Source of the DNA: Clostridia bacterium
GTDB taxonomy: Bacteria; Bacillota; Clostridia; Christensenellales; QALW01
Length of the DNA stretch: 10,203 bases
Reading direction: 5' to 3'
Assembly (NCBI GenBank): GCA_017964345.1
Contig: JAGCSD010000049.1
Coordinates: 1 to 10,203, forward strand
Below are positions 1 to 6,823 of this stretch, in pieces. The first letter of the stretch is position 1; each line of letters opens with the position of its first letter. The translations under genes were made by a program, and so were the position numbers. The notes beneath the pieces are model-generated. The model did no database searches. It saw only the letters and a program-made list of their open reading frames with translations, and was not told where the DNA came from.

Positions 1-377
1 CCGCCCGTTTCGCAGGTCGGATCGACGGTATAATGCTCGAACTGGAAGTCATGTCCTACCGCGTCGGTGTAATCTCTCTTTTCCATATGGCTCGAGTCGT
101 GCGAGCAGACGTACGTCGTATATCCCTGTTCCGTGCAGGTCGGATTAGTTACCGCGCCAGCCTGATAGTCATGCCCCAGCGCGTCGGTGTAGTCACTCTT
201 ATAGATATGCGTCTGATCGTTCTGGCAGACGTAGGTCGTATAGCCCTGTTCCGTACAGGTCGGAGCGGTCACTTCGCCTTTTTGATAATTATGCCCCAGC
301 GGATCAACGTCACGGATTTCTTCCGCACCGCAGACAGAGCAGATATATACCGCGCTGCCGCCTGTTTCACAAGTCGG
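1..377 (-). repeat. Tandem protein repeats of about 40 residues in the surface protein
   Basis: The codons for the Pro-Thr-Cys start of each unit lie at 377, 263, 143 and 20, giving spacings of 114, 120 and 123 nt. The two middle units are nearly the same at protein level (TCTEQGYTTYVC, DYTDALGHDY versus DYTDAVGHDF). The first unit keeps a second Cys pair (CSVCG), which the others have replaced by QND or SHD. The array continues beyond position 1. Similar Cys-rich 'GHDY...PTCTE.G' repeats are common in clostridial surface proteins. Confidence 0.85.
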
Positions 378-929
378 ATCCGTCGTGTTGTGGTCAAGAA
401 CAAACGTATGCTCCGCACAGGCGATCGTCAACGTACCGTTGATGCCGGTGAACGGGACTTCGTTTATATCATAATTCAGGATCGCGTTATCCTCCGTCGA
501 AACCGTGAATCTGTACTTACCCGCAGGCGTGCCTTCCTTAACGGTAAAGGTCATGGTGGCAACCACGGTATCGGATACGGTGTTGTTTCCCTCCGGCGTA
601 TCGTCCCCCCATGTTAAATAAAAAGGATTCATCGTGTAATTGTTGGAATGCAATTTACCGTTCAAAGCGCCGGTATCTGTGACCTTCGTCAGCGTAAAAT
701 ACTCGCTGTCGTACCCGACATGCACGCCCGCGCCGGTAATACCCGGGTTCTCCCCGATCTTGATCTCCAGATCAAACGACGTTGTACCCTCTTGAATGGT
801 CTGATCCACCGCCAGGAACGTGCCGGGTTCGGCAGGTTCCGCCGCCAGATGCGTGATCGCCAAACAGGACGCCGCCAGCGTCAGCGCAGCCACGATCGCG
901 CCGATTTTCGCCATCAAGCCTTTTTTCAT
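1..929 (-). CDS. Secreted cohesin-like surface protein with Cys-containing tandem repeats (partial, C-terminus outside window)
   Basis: The frame is open from the ATG at 929 to the window edge (309 codons, no stop). Residues 1-30 are a signal peptide: Lys-rich start, hydrophobic core, cleavage probably near HLAA/EPAEPG. Residues about 35-175 resemble a cohesin-type beta-sandwich (ITGAGVHVGYDSEYFTL, then a TVVATMTFTVKEGTPAGKY-like stretch); cohesins bind dockerins or act as stand-alone surface modules. From residue 185 come repeats of about 38-41 residues beginning at P185, P223, P263 and P304, with the pattern PTC(T/E)..GYTTYVC and DALGHDY. The chosen ATG sits 10 nt after a GGAAAGG Shine-Dalgarno (940-946); the ATG at 939 abuts that site and opens another frame. 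It has its own promoter. The missing C-terminus may hold more repeats and a wall or membrane anchor. The surface role is confident; the cohesin assignment is by pattern only, and no dockerin partner is visible here. Confidence 0.85.
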   Translation of the reverse strand, partial: MKKGLMAKIGAIVAALTLAASCLAITHLAAEPAEPGTFLAVDQTIQEGTTSFDLEIKIGENPGITGAGVHVGYDSEYFTLTKVTDTGALNGKLHSNNYTMNPFYLTWGDDTPEGNNTVSDTVVATMTFTVKEGTPAGKYRFTVSTEDNAILNYDINEVPFTGINGTLTIACAEHTFVLDHNTTDPTCETGGSAVYICSVCGAEEIRDVDPLGHNYQKGEVTAPTCTEQGYTTYVCQNDQTHIYKSDYTDALGHDYQAGAVTNPTCTEQGYTTYVCSHDSSHMEKRDYTDAVGHDFQFEHYTVDPTCETG

Positions 930-947
930 AAGCTTTCATCCTTTCCG

Positions 948-1007
948 ACGCCCGAAAAAACAGGGCGTTCGCGGGGCGCAAAGCAAGAATTATAATGACT
1001 TTCGCCC
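948..1007 (-). promoter_or_regulatory. Structured 5' leader with two hairpins upstream of the cohesin-like gene
   Basis: In the transcript, a first hairpin pairs 999-1007 (GGGCGAAAG) with 974-983 (CTTTGCGCCC), nine base pairs with one bulged base. A second pairs 963-968 (ACGCCC) with 948-953 (GGGCGT) around a U-rich 9-nt loop. The second ends one base before the Shine-Dalgarno at 940-946. The pairing is seen in the sequence; a regulatory role, such as RNA stability or translation control, is inference. It does not match a riboswitch consensus I know. Confidence 0.45.
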
Positions 1008-1021
1008 ATTATTACGACATT

Positions 1022-1050
1022 AGTGTATCATAGGGCAAGATATTCGTCAA
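1022..1050 (-). promoter_or_regulatory. Sigma-A promoter of the cohesin-like gene
   Basis: The -35 is TTGACG (1045-1050), the spacer is 17 nt and the -10 is TACACT (1022-1027), preceded by TGA as an extended -10. The expected transcript start is near 1015, giving a leader of about 85 nt. The promoter lies just past the glnS terminator, so this gene is transcribed separately. Confidence 0.8.
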
Positions 1051-1071
1051 TAAATTTTTTATAAAAATATG

Positions 1072-1099
1072 AAAAAGGGAACAGTTTCCTGTCCCTTTT
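1072..1099 (-). terminator. Intrinsic terminator of glnS
   Basis: On the minus strand AAAAGGGACAG pairs with CTGTTCCCTTTT around a GAAA tetraloop, with one bulged base, followed by a further T-rich stretch. It starts 27 nt after the glnS stop codon. The symmetric A/T arms could also slow plus-strand transcription. Confidence 0.75.
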
Positions 1100-1125
1100 C
1101 TCGGTTTAAGGCGTCTTTTTTCGCC

Positions 1126-2766
1126 CTATTGCTTCTGTTTTGCCCAGCTGTCGCGCAGACCGACAATACGGTTGAACACCGGTATCTCGGCACTGTCTTC
1201 GTCCTTGCGGAAGTACCCGACGCGGATAAACTGGAACGAATCCCCCACGGCGGCGGTATCCAGCGCACGCTCGATATACCCGGTTTTGACAATCAGAGAG
1301 TCGGGGTTGACACGTTCGGAGAAATCCAATCCTTCGCCTTCGCGCTCGTCCAAAAGATAATCATAGAGTCTGAATTCCGCAGGCGAAGCATTTTGCGCGT
1401 CCACCCAGTGAAGCGTACCTTTGACCTTGCGCTCGGCGCCGGCGCCGCCCGATTTCGTTTCGGGATCATAGTCGCAATGCACCGTCGTCACAACGCCGTT
1501 TTCGTCGGTTTCATAGCCCGTACAACGCACGATGTACGCCGATTTCAGGCGCACCTCACCGCCGACGAACAAACGGAAGAATTTTTTCGGCGGATCGATC
1601 ATAAAGTCTTCCCTCTGAATGAACAGTTCGCGCGAGAACGTAATGCCGCGCGTGCCGTGCGCTTCGTCCGAGCCGTTTTCCGTTTGCAGAACTTCGCTCT
1701 GCCCGGCAGGATAATTGTCGATCACGAGTTTGATCGGATCCATCACCGCCATGCGGCGTTCTGTTTTCTGCGCCAAATCCTCGCGCACACAATGCTCCAA
1801 GAGCGCCGCCTCCACCACCGAATTGCTTTTGGCAACGCCGATGCGGTCACAGAAATCACGAATTGCCTCGGGCGTAAAGCCGCGGCGGCGCAGTCCCGCG
1901 ATCGTGGGCATCCGCGGATCGTCCCAGCCGGACACGCTGTTCTCATCGACCAGTTTTTTCAAATAGCGCTTGCTCATGATCGTGCGCGTCATGTTCAGGC
2001 GGGCAAACTCAATCTGCCGGGGTTTTGCGGGCAAATCGACGTTTGCTGTCACCCAATCGTAGAGCGGGCGGTGATCTTCGAACTCCAACGTGCAGATCGA
2101 ATGCGTAACGTTTTCCATCATGTCTTCGATCGGATGCGCGTAATCGTACATGGGATAGATGCACCAATCGTTGCCCGTGCGGTAATGTTCCATACGCAGA
2201 ATGCGGTAAAGAATCGGATCGCGCAGGTTGATATTCGGGGACGCCATGTTGATCTTAGCGCGCAGGACCTTGGCGCCGTCCGGGAATTCCCCCGCGCGCA
2301 TCCGGCGGAATAAATCGAGGTTTTCCTCCACGGAACGGTTGCGATAAGGACTTTCCTGTCCCGGTTCCATCAGCGTACCGCGCGTTTCCTTGATTTCCTC
2401 GGCGTTCATATCGCACACGAAAGCGAGCCCTTTTTTGATCAGGACGATCGCCTGCTCAAACATGGTTTCGAAATAATCGGCGGCAAAGCAGAGCGCCGCG
2501 GGCTGAAAGCCGAGCCATTCCACGTCGCGCTTGATCGCGTCTACATAAAAGGTATCTTCCTTGGCGGGATTGGTGTCATCCATGCGCAGATTGCACACAC
2601 CGCCGTATTTTTGGGCGATGCCGAAATCCACGCAGATCGCCTTGGCGTGACCGATATGCAAATATCCGTTCGGTTCGGGCGGAAAACGTGTGACAATACT
2701 CAGTTTTTCGTTCTGTGCCAGATCGTTTTCCACGATCTCTTGAATAAAGTTCTTTCTCTCCTCCAC
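1126..2766 (-). CDS. glnS: Glutaminyl-tRNA synthetase
   Basis: A cytosolic class I aminoacyl-tRNA synthetase that charges tRNA-Gln with glutamine using ATP. Its 546 residues are close to the length of the E. coli enzyme (554). The HIGH signature is at residues 37-40 in [12 protein letters not shown] and the KMSKS-loop equivalent is IMSKR at 263-267. The DDTNPAKE and NMTRT stretches are typical of the GlnRS subgroup rather than bacterial GluRS. The C-terminal beta-barrel anticodon-binding half (about residues 340-540) is complete, ending in [11 protein letters not shown]. The start is a GTG at 2766, placed 8-9 nt after an AGAGGG ribosome site; no better in-frame ATG exists upstream. It has its own promoter and terminator, so it is monocistronic. 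Many Firmicutes lack GlnRS and make Gln-tRNA through GatCAB, so its presence implies direct charging. Confidence 0.97.
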   Translation of the reverse strand: MEERKNFIQEIVENDLAQNEKLSIVTRFPPEPNGYLHIGHAKAICVDFGIAQKYGGVCNLRMDDTNPAKEDTFYVDAIKRDVEWLGFQPAALCFAADYFETMFEQAIVLIKKGLAFVCDMNAEEIKETRGTLMEPGQESPYRNRSVEENLDLFRRMRAGEFPDGAKVLRAKINMASPNINLRDPILYRILRMEHYRTGNDWCIYPMYDYAHPIEDMMENVTHSICTLEFEDHRPLYDWVTANVDLPAKPRQIEFARLNMTRTIMSKRYLKKLVDENSVSGWDDPRMPTIAGLRRRGFTPEAIRDFCDRIGVAKSNSVVEAALLEHCVREDLAQKTERRMAVMDPIKLVIDNYPAGQSEVLQTENGSDEAHGTRGITFSRELFIQREDFMIDPPKKFFRLFVGGEVRLKSAYIVRCTGYETDENGVVTTVHCDYDPETKSGGAGAERKVKGTLHWVDAQNASPAEFRLYDYLLDEREGEGLDFSERVNPDSLIVKTGYIERALDTAAVGDSFQFIRVGYFRKDEDSAEIPVFNRIVGLRDSWAKQKQ

Positions 2767-2796
2767 GGAATCACCCTCTTTTGTTTCATGCGCTTT

Positions 2797-2825
2797 ATTG
2801 TATCATTTCTTTTGAATTTAGGCAA
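2797..2825 (-). promoter_or_regulatory. glnS promoter
   Basis: The -35 is TTGCCT (2820-2825), the spacer is 17 nt and the -10 is TACAAT (2797-2802) with TGA directly before it (extended -10). The transcript would start near 2790, about 25 nt before the GTG start, leaving no room for a T-box leader. Confidence 0.75.
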
Positions 2826-2840
2826 TAACTTTATTTTATT

Positions 2841-2883
2841 CCCGAAAAACGGTTGCACAATACCCGAAAAATGTGCTACAATA
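2841..2883 (+). repeat. Imperfect 22/21-nt tandem duplication spanning the yqeY promoter
   Basis: The segment 2841-2862 (CCCGAAAAAC, then GGTTGCACAATA) is repeated at 2863-2883 (CCCGAAAAAT, then GTGCTACAATA) with a few changes and one lost base. The first copy carries the -35 and the second the -10 of the yqeY promoter. Confidence 0.6.
2853..2882 (+). promoter_or_regulatory. yqeY promoter
   Basis: The -35 is TTGCAC (2853-2858), the spacer is 18 nt and the -10 is TACAAT (2877-2882), preceded by TGC (extended -10). It is divergent from the glnS promoter, with only 27 nt between the two -35 boxes, so RNA polymerase binding at the two could interfere. Confidence 0.7.
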
Positions 2884-2927
2884 ACAAAAGAAGAAGAGGC
2901 GCGCAAGCGCACAGGGAGGAACTCACC

Positions 2928-3365
2928 ATGCAGTTTCAAGCATTGCAGAAAGAACTGATTGCCGCCATGAAGGCGAAAGACAAAATCAAAAAAGACGCGC
3001 TCGGCTCGCTGATCGCCGCCGTCAAAAAAGTTGCTATCGACGAGGGCAAGCGGGACGATATCCCCGAGGAATTGGTGGATCGCGTCATTTTGAAAGAGGT
3101 CAAATCGCTCAAAGAGCAGGTGGATACCTGCCCTGCCGAACGCACGGATCTTTTGGAAGAATATAAAGCAAAATTCGCCGTGGTGGAAAGTTATGCTCCG
3201 CACCTGATGAGTGAAGAAGAAATCACGGCGTTCTTGACCGAAAACTGCGCCGAACTCATCGGTCAAAAGCAGAAAGGGCTGATCATGCGTCAGGTCATGG
3301 GTCAGCTCAAGGGCAAAGCGGACGGCAAGCTCATCAACCAAATCGTCAACCGCCTGTGTGAGTAA
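2928..3365 (+). CDS. yqeY: GatB/YqeY-domain protein
   Basis: This 145-residue protein matches the usual length of free-standing YqeY proteins (about 148). The N-terminal helical part contains LQKELIAAMKAKDKIKKDALGSLIAAVKKVAID, here recognised by MKAKDK and LGSLIAAVKK. The C-terminal part contains ESYAPHLMSEEEI and VMGQLKGKADGKLINQIV, which is the family's characteristic end. The same fold forms the tail of the GatB subunit, where it contacts tRNA in tRNA-dependent amidation; the role of the solo protein is not settled. The ATG at 2928 was chosen because GGGAGGA (2914-2920) lies 7 nt upstream; an earlier in-frame TTG at 2853 falls inside the promoter. It is divergent from glnS and has its own promoter and terminator. 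Confidence 0.92.
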   Translation: MQFQALQKELIAAMKAKDKIKKDALGSLIAAVKKVAIDEGKRDDIPEELVDRVILKEVKSLKEQVDTCPAERTDLLEEYKAKFAVVESYAPHLMSEEEITAFLTENCAELIGQKQKGLIMRQVMGQLKGKADGKLINQIVNRLCE

Positions 3366-3387
3366 CAGGCGGTCACGACCTTCTGAC

Positions 3388-3414
3388 GCGCCGGTTTTTC
3401 ACCGGCGCTTTTTC
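3388..3414 (+). terminator. Intrinsic terminator of yqeY, overlapping the 3' end of the convergent regulator gene
   Basis: An 8-bp perfect stem GCGCCGGT (3388-3395) and ACCGGCGC (3401-3408) encloses the loop TTTTC and is followed by a T-run. It starts 23 nt after the yqeY stop. The last codons and stop (3399-3401) of the opposite-strand response regulator lie inside it. Read on the minus strand it has no T tail, so it probably ends only yqeY transcription efficiently. Confidence 0.85.
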
Positions 3415-4193
3415 TCTTGGATAATACCTGTCAGAATGCTTTTTCCCCACGCGTATTCCGCCATAAACTCGCCCTCAAAGCGATCACGCTGGCTCATATT
3501 CTTATCCTGCCAGGCATAATAATCGCAGTCGAACAGCGCCGTATTGATGATCTGTCCCCGCTGGGTGGAAATAAGCAGATCTTCGATCCCTTCCTTCTTC
3601 AGAAACTGCTTCAAACGGCGCAGCGCATTGTAATATACGGTCATTTCCACATTGCCGTACGGTCGACCTTTCCAAAGCGTGCCGTAAATCTCCTCGTTGC
3701 TGATCTCCTTACCCCTCCGCGTAACGACCAATGCCAGGATTTCTTTTGCCTTTCCCGTCAGCGGAAGCGGCTGATCGTCCTTTAACAAGAGGAATCGCCC
3801 AAAAGTCCGAATATAGAGAATCTTTTGCTGGCGGTGCGCCAGCAGACTAATGCGCTCCATCGCCATGACCAGCGTTTCACGGCTGTACGGTTTGATAATA
3901 TAGTAATCTCCGCCGATCTGATTGAAATCCCACAGATAGTCATCATAGGCGGAAACAAACACAATCAGGACATCCGGACGTATTTCCCGCAGTTTCTTTG
4001 CCAGTGTAATGCCGTTGATGATCGGCATGGCAACGTCGACAAATGCGGCGTCCACCGGGTTTTCACCCGCGTACGCCAGTGCCTTTTCGGCGGACTCAAA
4101 GCTCCCTACGATATTCAAATCCTTAATGCCTTGACCCAACCGCACGAACCGACGCAGCATCAACGGTTCGTCGTCCACAACGATTGCTCTCAT
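3399..4193 (-). CDS. Two-component response regulator, REC domain plus SARP-like winged-helix domain
   Basis: A 264-residue cytosolic transcription regulator. The REC domain (residues 1-120) has the acidic pair D7/D8, phospho-acceptor D53 in FVDVAMP, S81 and K101 in IIKPYS. The C-terminal half (about 125-230) has FGRFLLL, the TGKAKEILALVVTRRGKEIS helix pair, EEIYGTLW and a recognition region with YYNALRRLKQFLKKEGI. This resembles the OmpR/SARP-type regulators common in Clostridia, including the typical ending CDYYAW...GEFMAEYAWG. It is translationally coupled to the upstream kinase: its ATG (4191-4193) overlaps the kinase TGA as ATGA, and its AGGAGG site (4201-4206) lies within the kinase's last codons. 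The kinase is therefore its probable phosphodonor. Its targets are unknown; the nearby membrane-protein genes are candidates. Confidence 0.93.
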   Translation of the reverse strand: MRAIVVDDEPLMLRRFVRLGQGIKDLNIVGSFESAEKALAYAGENPVDAAFVDVAMPIINGITLAKKLREIRPDVLIVFVSAYDDYLWDFNQIGGDYYIIKPYSRETLVMAMERISLLAHRQQKILYIRTFGRFLLLKDDQPLPLTGKAKEILALVVTRRGKEISNEEIYGTLWKGRPYGNVEMTVYYNALRRLKQFLKKEGIEDLLISTQRGQIINTALFDCDYYAWQDKNMSQRDRFEGEFMAEYAWGKSILTGIIQEKKRR

Positions 4194-5692
4194 ACGGACT
4201 CCTCCTCTTTCGGAATGGTAACGGTGACCGTGGTGCCTTCCCCGATCCGGCTTTTCACGGACACTTGCGCGTGCATGATTTTATCCAGACGGAACATGAT
4301 ATTGTTCAGTCCCGTGGAATCCTTTTTCCCGCCCTTGCCGCTGCGGAAGGCTTCTTCATCAAAGCCCACGCCATCGTCCACCACGGTGATGCGCCAAGCG
4401 TGCTCGTCCTCTTCCGTGCGAATCACAACCGTGCCGCCTGCCTCGCCGCGTTCATAAATGCCGTGCCGGATCGCGTTTTCGACGATTGGCTGAATGCTCA
4501 GCGGCAGAATGGAAAACTGCGTGACCTTCGTATCGAAGACGACTTTCAGCTTATCGCCGAAGCGCATTTTTTCGATATTGACATACGCATGAATGTTCTC
4601 CAGCTCCTGCTCAAACGGAATCGGCGCGTCGTGCGCCATCGCGCGGATACAGTTTCTCAGGTGGACGGTGAAATCACCGATCAGTCTGGAGGCATATACC
4701 GGATCTTCCAGCACGATCTCCTGAATAGAGCCCAACGCATTATACAGGAAATGCGGCTGCATCTGACTGGCAAAATTCCGTAGTCTGCTGAGCTGAAGTT
4801 CATTTTCGAGATCCTGCAATTCCTTTTCGCGGCGCTGTTGTTCCGTCAGATCATAAATGACGCAAAAAGCCATAATATCGCCCGACGGCGCATCCTTATA
4901 CAGATAAAAACCCGTCTTGCAGGGCTGCACGGCGCCGCTTGCCGTTTTGACGGAAAAAGAAACCGTCGCGCGTTGTTCTCCCTGCTCGAAACAGCGGATC
5001 AGATAGTCCCGGTTGCTGATCCGGCTGTACCTGCTCTTGTTTTCCACTACCAGCTCATCTACCATCCACTGCTCGAACGCACTGTAAGACGGTGCGTTTT
5101 CCAGCGCGGAGTTCAGGGTTTTCTTGGACATTTCCTCCGGCAGAAAGATCGGTGAAATCTCCAAAATGCTGTCTTTGGTCAGATTGACCTCCAAATAGCC
5201 CTCGGCACTGGCAAGAATCGCTTCCAGATGGGTTTTTTCCTTGTTCTGCATGGAAGAGATCTCTTTCGCGTACGCCTTATCGAGCCGGAACGCTTTATCT
5301 ATGTTGCGAATACCGATCAGAATGTACGTATGCCCGTTCAGTACGTCCGTCGTCGCCCGCAGCTTGTGGTACAGCGGTTTACCATTGATCATCAACCGAT
5401 AAACAATGGAATAGTATTTTTCCTCTTTCAGCCCCGCGATCAAGGCTTCTTTGGATAGCATCCGACTGACAAACGGCTGATCTTCGGTAAACACCGTGCG
5501 CAGGATGTTGATTTTGAGCGCGCGAAAAAAATCGTCCCCGCTGTTTTCAAATCGAAGCGTGCTGAACGAATCGCTTTCATGAAAGCATCGATATGCCGCT
5601 GTTTCCGCATCGACAACGTAAATGCTTTCATAATTCTCAAACAGCGCTTTCGCGATCGCTTCCCGCGGCAATGCGTCTGAAATAGTCCCCAT
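4190..5692 (-). CDS. Soluble LytS/YesM-type sensor histidine kinase with PAS-like N-terminal domains
   Basis: This 500-residue protein has no signal peptide and no membrane segment, so it should sense a cytoplasmic cue. Residues about 20-131 (SIYVVDAETAAYRCF to ILIGIRNID) and 156-288 (ILASAEGYLEVNLT to FCVIYDLTEQQ) look like two PAS-type sensor modules. A short coiled coil (about 285-312) leads to the His_kinase (PF06580) box QPHFLYNAL with the likely phospho-accepting H314. The ATPase domain has the N-box IVENAIRHG (N406), the G1 box VVDDGVGF and the G2 box STGLNNI. The ATG at 5692 was chosen because GGAAAGG (5700-5706) is 7 nt upstream; the frame extends 24 codons further but without a ribosome site. 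The partner regulator follows with an ATGA overlap. The signal is not predictable from sequence alone. Confidence 0.92.
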   Translation of the reverse strand: MGTISDALPREAIAKALFENYESIYVVDAETAAYRCFHESDSFSTLRFENSGDDFFRALKINILRTVFTEDQPFVSRMLSKEALIAGLKEEKYYSIVYRLMINGKPLYHKLRATTDVLNGHTYILIGIRNIDKAFRLDKAYAKEISSMQNKEKTHLEAILASAEGYLEVNLTKDSILEISPIFLPEEMSKKTLNSALENAPSYSAFEQWMVDELVVENKSRYSRISNRDYLIRCFEQGEQRATVSFSVKTASGAVQPCKTGFYLYKDAPSGDIMAFCVIYDLTEQQRREKELQDLENELQLSRLRNFASQMQPHFLYNALGSIQEIVLEDPVYASRLIGDFTVHLRNCIRAMAHDAPIPFEQELENIHAYVNIEKMRFGDKLKVVFDTKVTQFSILPLSIQPIVENAIRHGIYERGEAGGTVVIRTEEDEHAWRITVVDDGVGFDEEAFRSGKGGKKDSTGLNNIMFRLDKIMHAQVSVKSRIGEGTTVTVTIPKEEESV

Positions 5693-5745
5693 TTCGTTTC
5701 CTTTCCGCAGTATCCTAAAAAGGACCCGCCGTATCGTTTTTGCCC

Positions 5746-5775
5746 ATCTTACACAAAACTCCACAGATCAAGCAA
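5746..5775 (-). promoter_or_regulatory. Possible weak promoter of the kinase/regulator operon
   Basis: TTGCTT (5770-5775), an 18-nt spacer and TAAGAT (5746-5751) form a poor sigma-A match. The -35 lies in the loop and arm of the terminator hairpin of the upstream gene. No better match exists between that gene and the kinase start, so the operon may use this site, depend on terminator read-through, or need an activator. Confidence 0.25.
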
Positions 5776-5788
5776 TCTGTGGAGTTTT
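5755..5788. terminator. Strong bidirectional terminator hairpin
   Basis: A perfect 14-bp stem, AAAACTCCACAGAT (5755-5768) and ATCTGTGGAGTTTT (5775-5788), encloses a 6-nt loop. It begins 17 nt after the stop of the membrane protein gene at 5806-6726 and separates that gene from the kinase operon. The minus-strand tail is short (TTTTGTG); the plus-strand tail is seven T. Confidence 0.85.
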
Positions 5789-5805
5789 TTTGAAAAAGCC
5801 GTACG

Positions 5806-6726
5806 CTATTTTTCCTGTTTGTTTTGCTTGCGGCGCACGATCAACAAGGCGACAATCGCCGCGATAATCAACACCCCACAGATAATACTGACGAACAGAA
5901 TCGTGTAATCGCTCTTTTCCGCCTCTTCCGTAGGGACAGGCGTTTCGGCGGGAGCCGTCGTTCCCTCCGGTTCGTCGGTCGGCACAGTAGTGGGCGTTTC
6001 GGTCGGCGTCGGTTCCTCGGTCGGCGTAGGCGTCGGCTGAGCGGCAGCCCAATCGTCGTAGTTATAGACCTCCATGGAGCGAACCTGAATGCTCTTGACG
6101 CCTTCCGCGGAATAATCGATAGAGTCAAAGCAGAATACCAAATCGGCAAAGATACCTGACGTCAAAGTTTTCTTCGTGATATAAATCGGATCAGACTCCC
6201 ACTTTGTCCATGTTTCATCGCCGAATTCGATCGGATTCGGATCCAGCGTACACATCACATTGCCGTTGGAAGAATACATTTTTAAAAGCGGTTCGTTGTC
6301 GCATGCTTCCAGATACGCCTCATTCAACTCTTCCAACCAGTTTTCATTGTTCTTATCCGTAAAGGAAAAATCGTTGCTGGCGGGGTTTACGGCGCGCAAC
6401 ATCGCCTTTGTGTTGAGCGTACCGCCCGCCTGACGAAACACACCGCGCATCTCCACACTGAGAACGACTTCGCCTTCCTCTTTATCGCCCAGCGCGTCCA
6501 AGATCGCCTGCCGCACACTGATAGTTGGGGAAAACCAGTGGTAAGCGGTTTTCGGCGTATATGTGTACACCTGAATACCGTCCTCTTCGCTCTCCGCTAT
6601 GGTGCCGGCAAACCGGTTACCCGTCCATGCCGCTTTCTGTGTATTGACCGGTTCTGCGAACGCTACGGCTTGCACCGCGCATACCGACAGAACAACCGCC
6701 AAGCACACACAAAAGAATCTTTTCAT
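5806..6726 (-). CDS. Type I membrane protein with extracellular domain of unknown function (paralogue A)
   Basis: A 306-residue protein. Residues 1-24 are a signal peptide ending AVAFA/EP. Residues about 30-228 form an extracellular domain that I do not recognise; its alternating pattern (GEVVLSVEMRGVF, SIQVRSMEVYNYDD) suggests a beta-sandwich, possibly like a carbohydrate-binding module. A Pro-Thr-Glu-rich spacer (about 231-268, repeats of PTPTEEPTPTE type) leads to one membrane helix (about 274-296) and a basic tail RRKQNKQEK, so the domain faces outward. It is clearly paralogous to the protein encoded at 7022-7975: both share DG(I/V)(Q/K)VYTYTP, (E/S)(M/I)RGVF, NGNVM, PIYI and SIQVR. The ATG at 6726 lies 8 nt after AGGAGG (6735-6740). 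It has its own promoter, a long leader and a terminator. Surface location is well supported; the ligand is unknown. Confidence 0.88.
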   Translation of the reverse strand: MKRFFCVCLAVVLSVCAVQAVAFAEPVNTQKAAWTGNRFAGTIAESEEDGIQVYTYTPKTAYHWFSPTISVRQAILDALGDKEEGEVVLSVEMRGVFRQAGGTLNTKAMLRAVNPASNDFSFTDKNNENWLEELNEAYLEACDNEPLLKMYSSNGNVMCTLDPNPIEFGDETWTKWESDPIYITKKTLTSGIFADLVFCFDSIDYSAEGVKSIQVRSMEVYNYDDWAAAQPTPTPTEEPTPTETPTTVPTDEPEGTTAPAETPVPTEEAEKSDYTILFVSIICGVLIIAAIVALLIVRRKQNKQEK

Positions 6727-6801
6727 ATTACTTTCCTCCTTTATTCAAAGGGACCTTCTCCCCTTGCATGACCGGTGATCGCGCTTATTTGTTCTGTCCC
6801 C

Positions 6802-6823
6802 GACGCATTCGACGTATCAGACG
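6802..6823 (-). repeat. GACG motif repeated at 9-nt intervals in the leader of paralogue A
   Basis: GACG occurs at 6802, 6811 and 6820 on the plus strand (CGTC in the transcript), spaced exactly 9 nt. It lies within the roughly 175-nt untranslated leader 6727-6902. Apart from this and a small GGG/CCC hairpin near 6749-6766, the leader shows no structure I can name. The repeat may be chance. Confidence 0.3.

Noticed and set aside
33..617. A plus-strand open frame with internal repeats (RVGV, LIVLADVGRI)
   Set aside because: Its repetition simply mirrors the protein repeats of the secreted protein on the minus strand.
850..929. LAASC in the signal peptide of the cohesin-like protein as a lipobox
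   Set aside because: The -3 position is Ala rather than Leu/Val/Ile, and a normal signal-peptidase site follows a few residues later.
971..990. GGGGCGCAAAGC on the plus strand, resembling part of a c-di-GMP-I riboswitch
   Set aside because: Only a short stretch matches, the rest of the riboswitch fold is absent, and no plus-strand gene follows.
1069..2313. A 414-codon open frame on the plus strand antisense to glnS
   Set aside because: It lies entirely opposite conserved glnS codons, starts within the glnS terminator, and its Arg/His-rich product has no recognisable domain; it is a shadow of codon bias.
2767..2927. T-box or other tRNA-sensing leader for glnS
   Set aside because: The promoter lies so close to the start codon that the leader is only about 25 nt.
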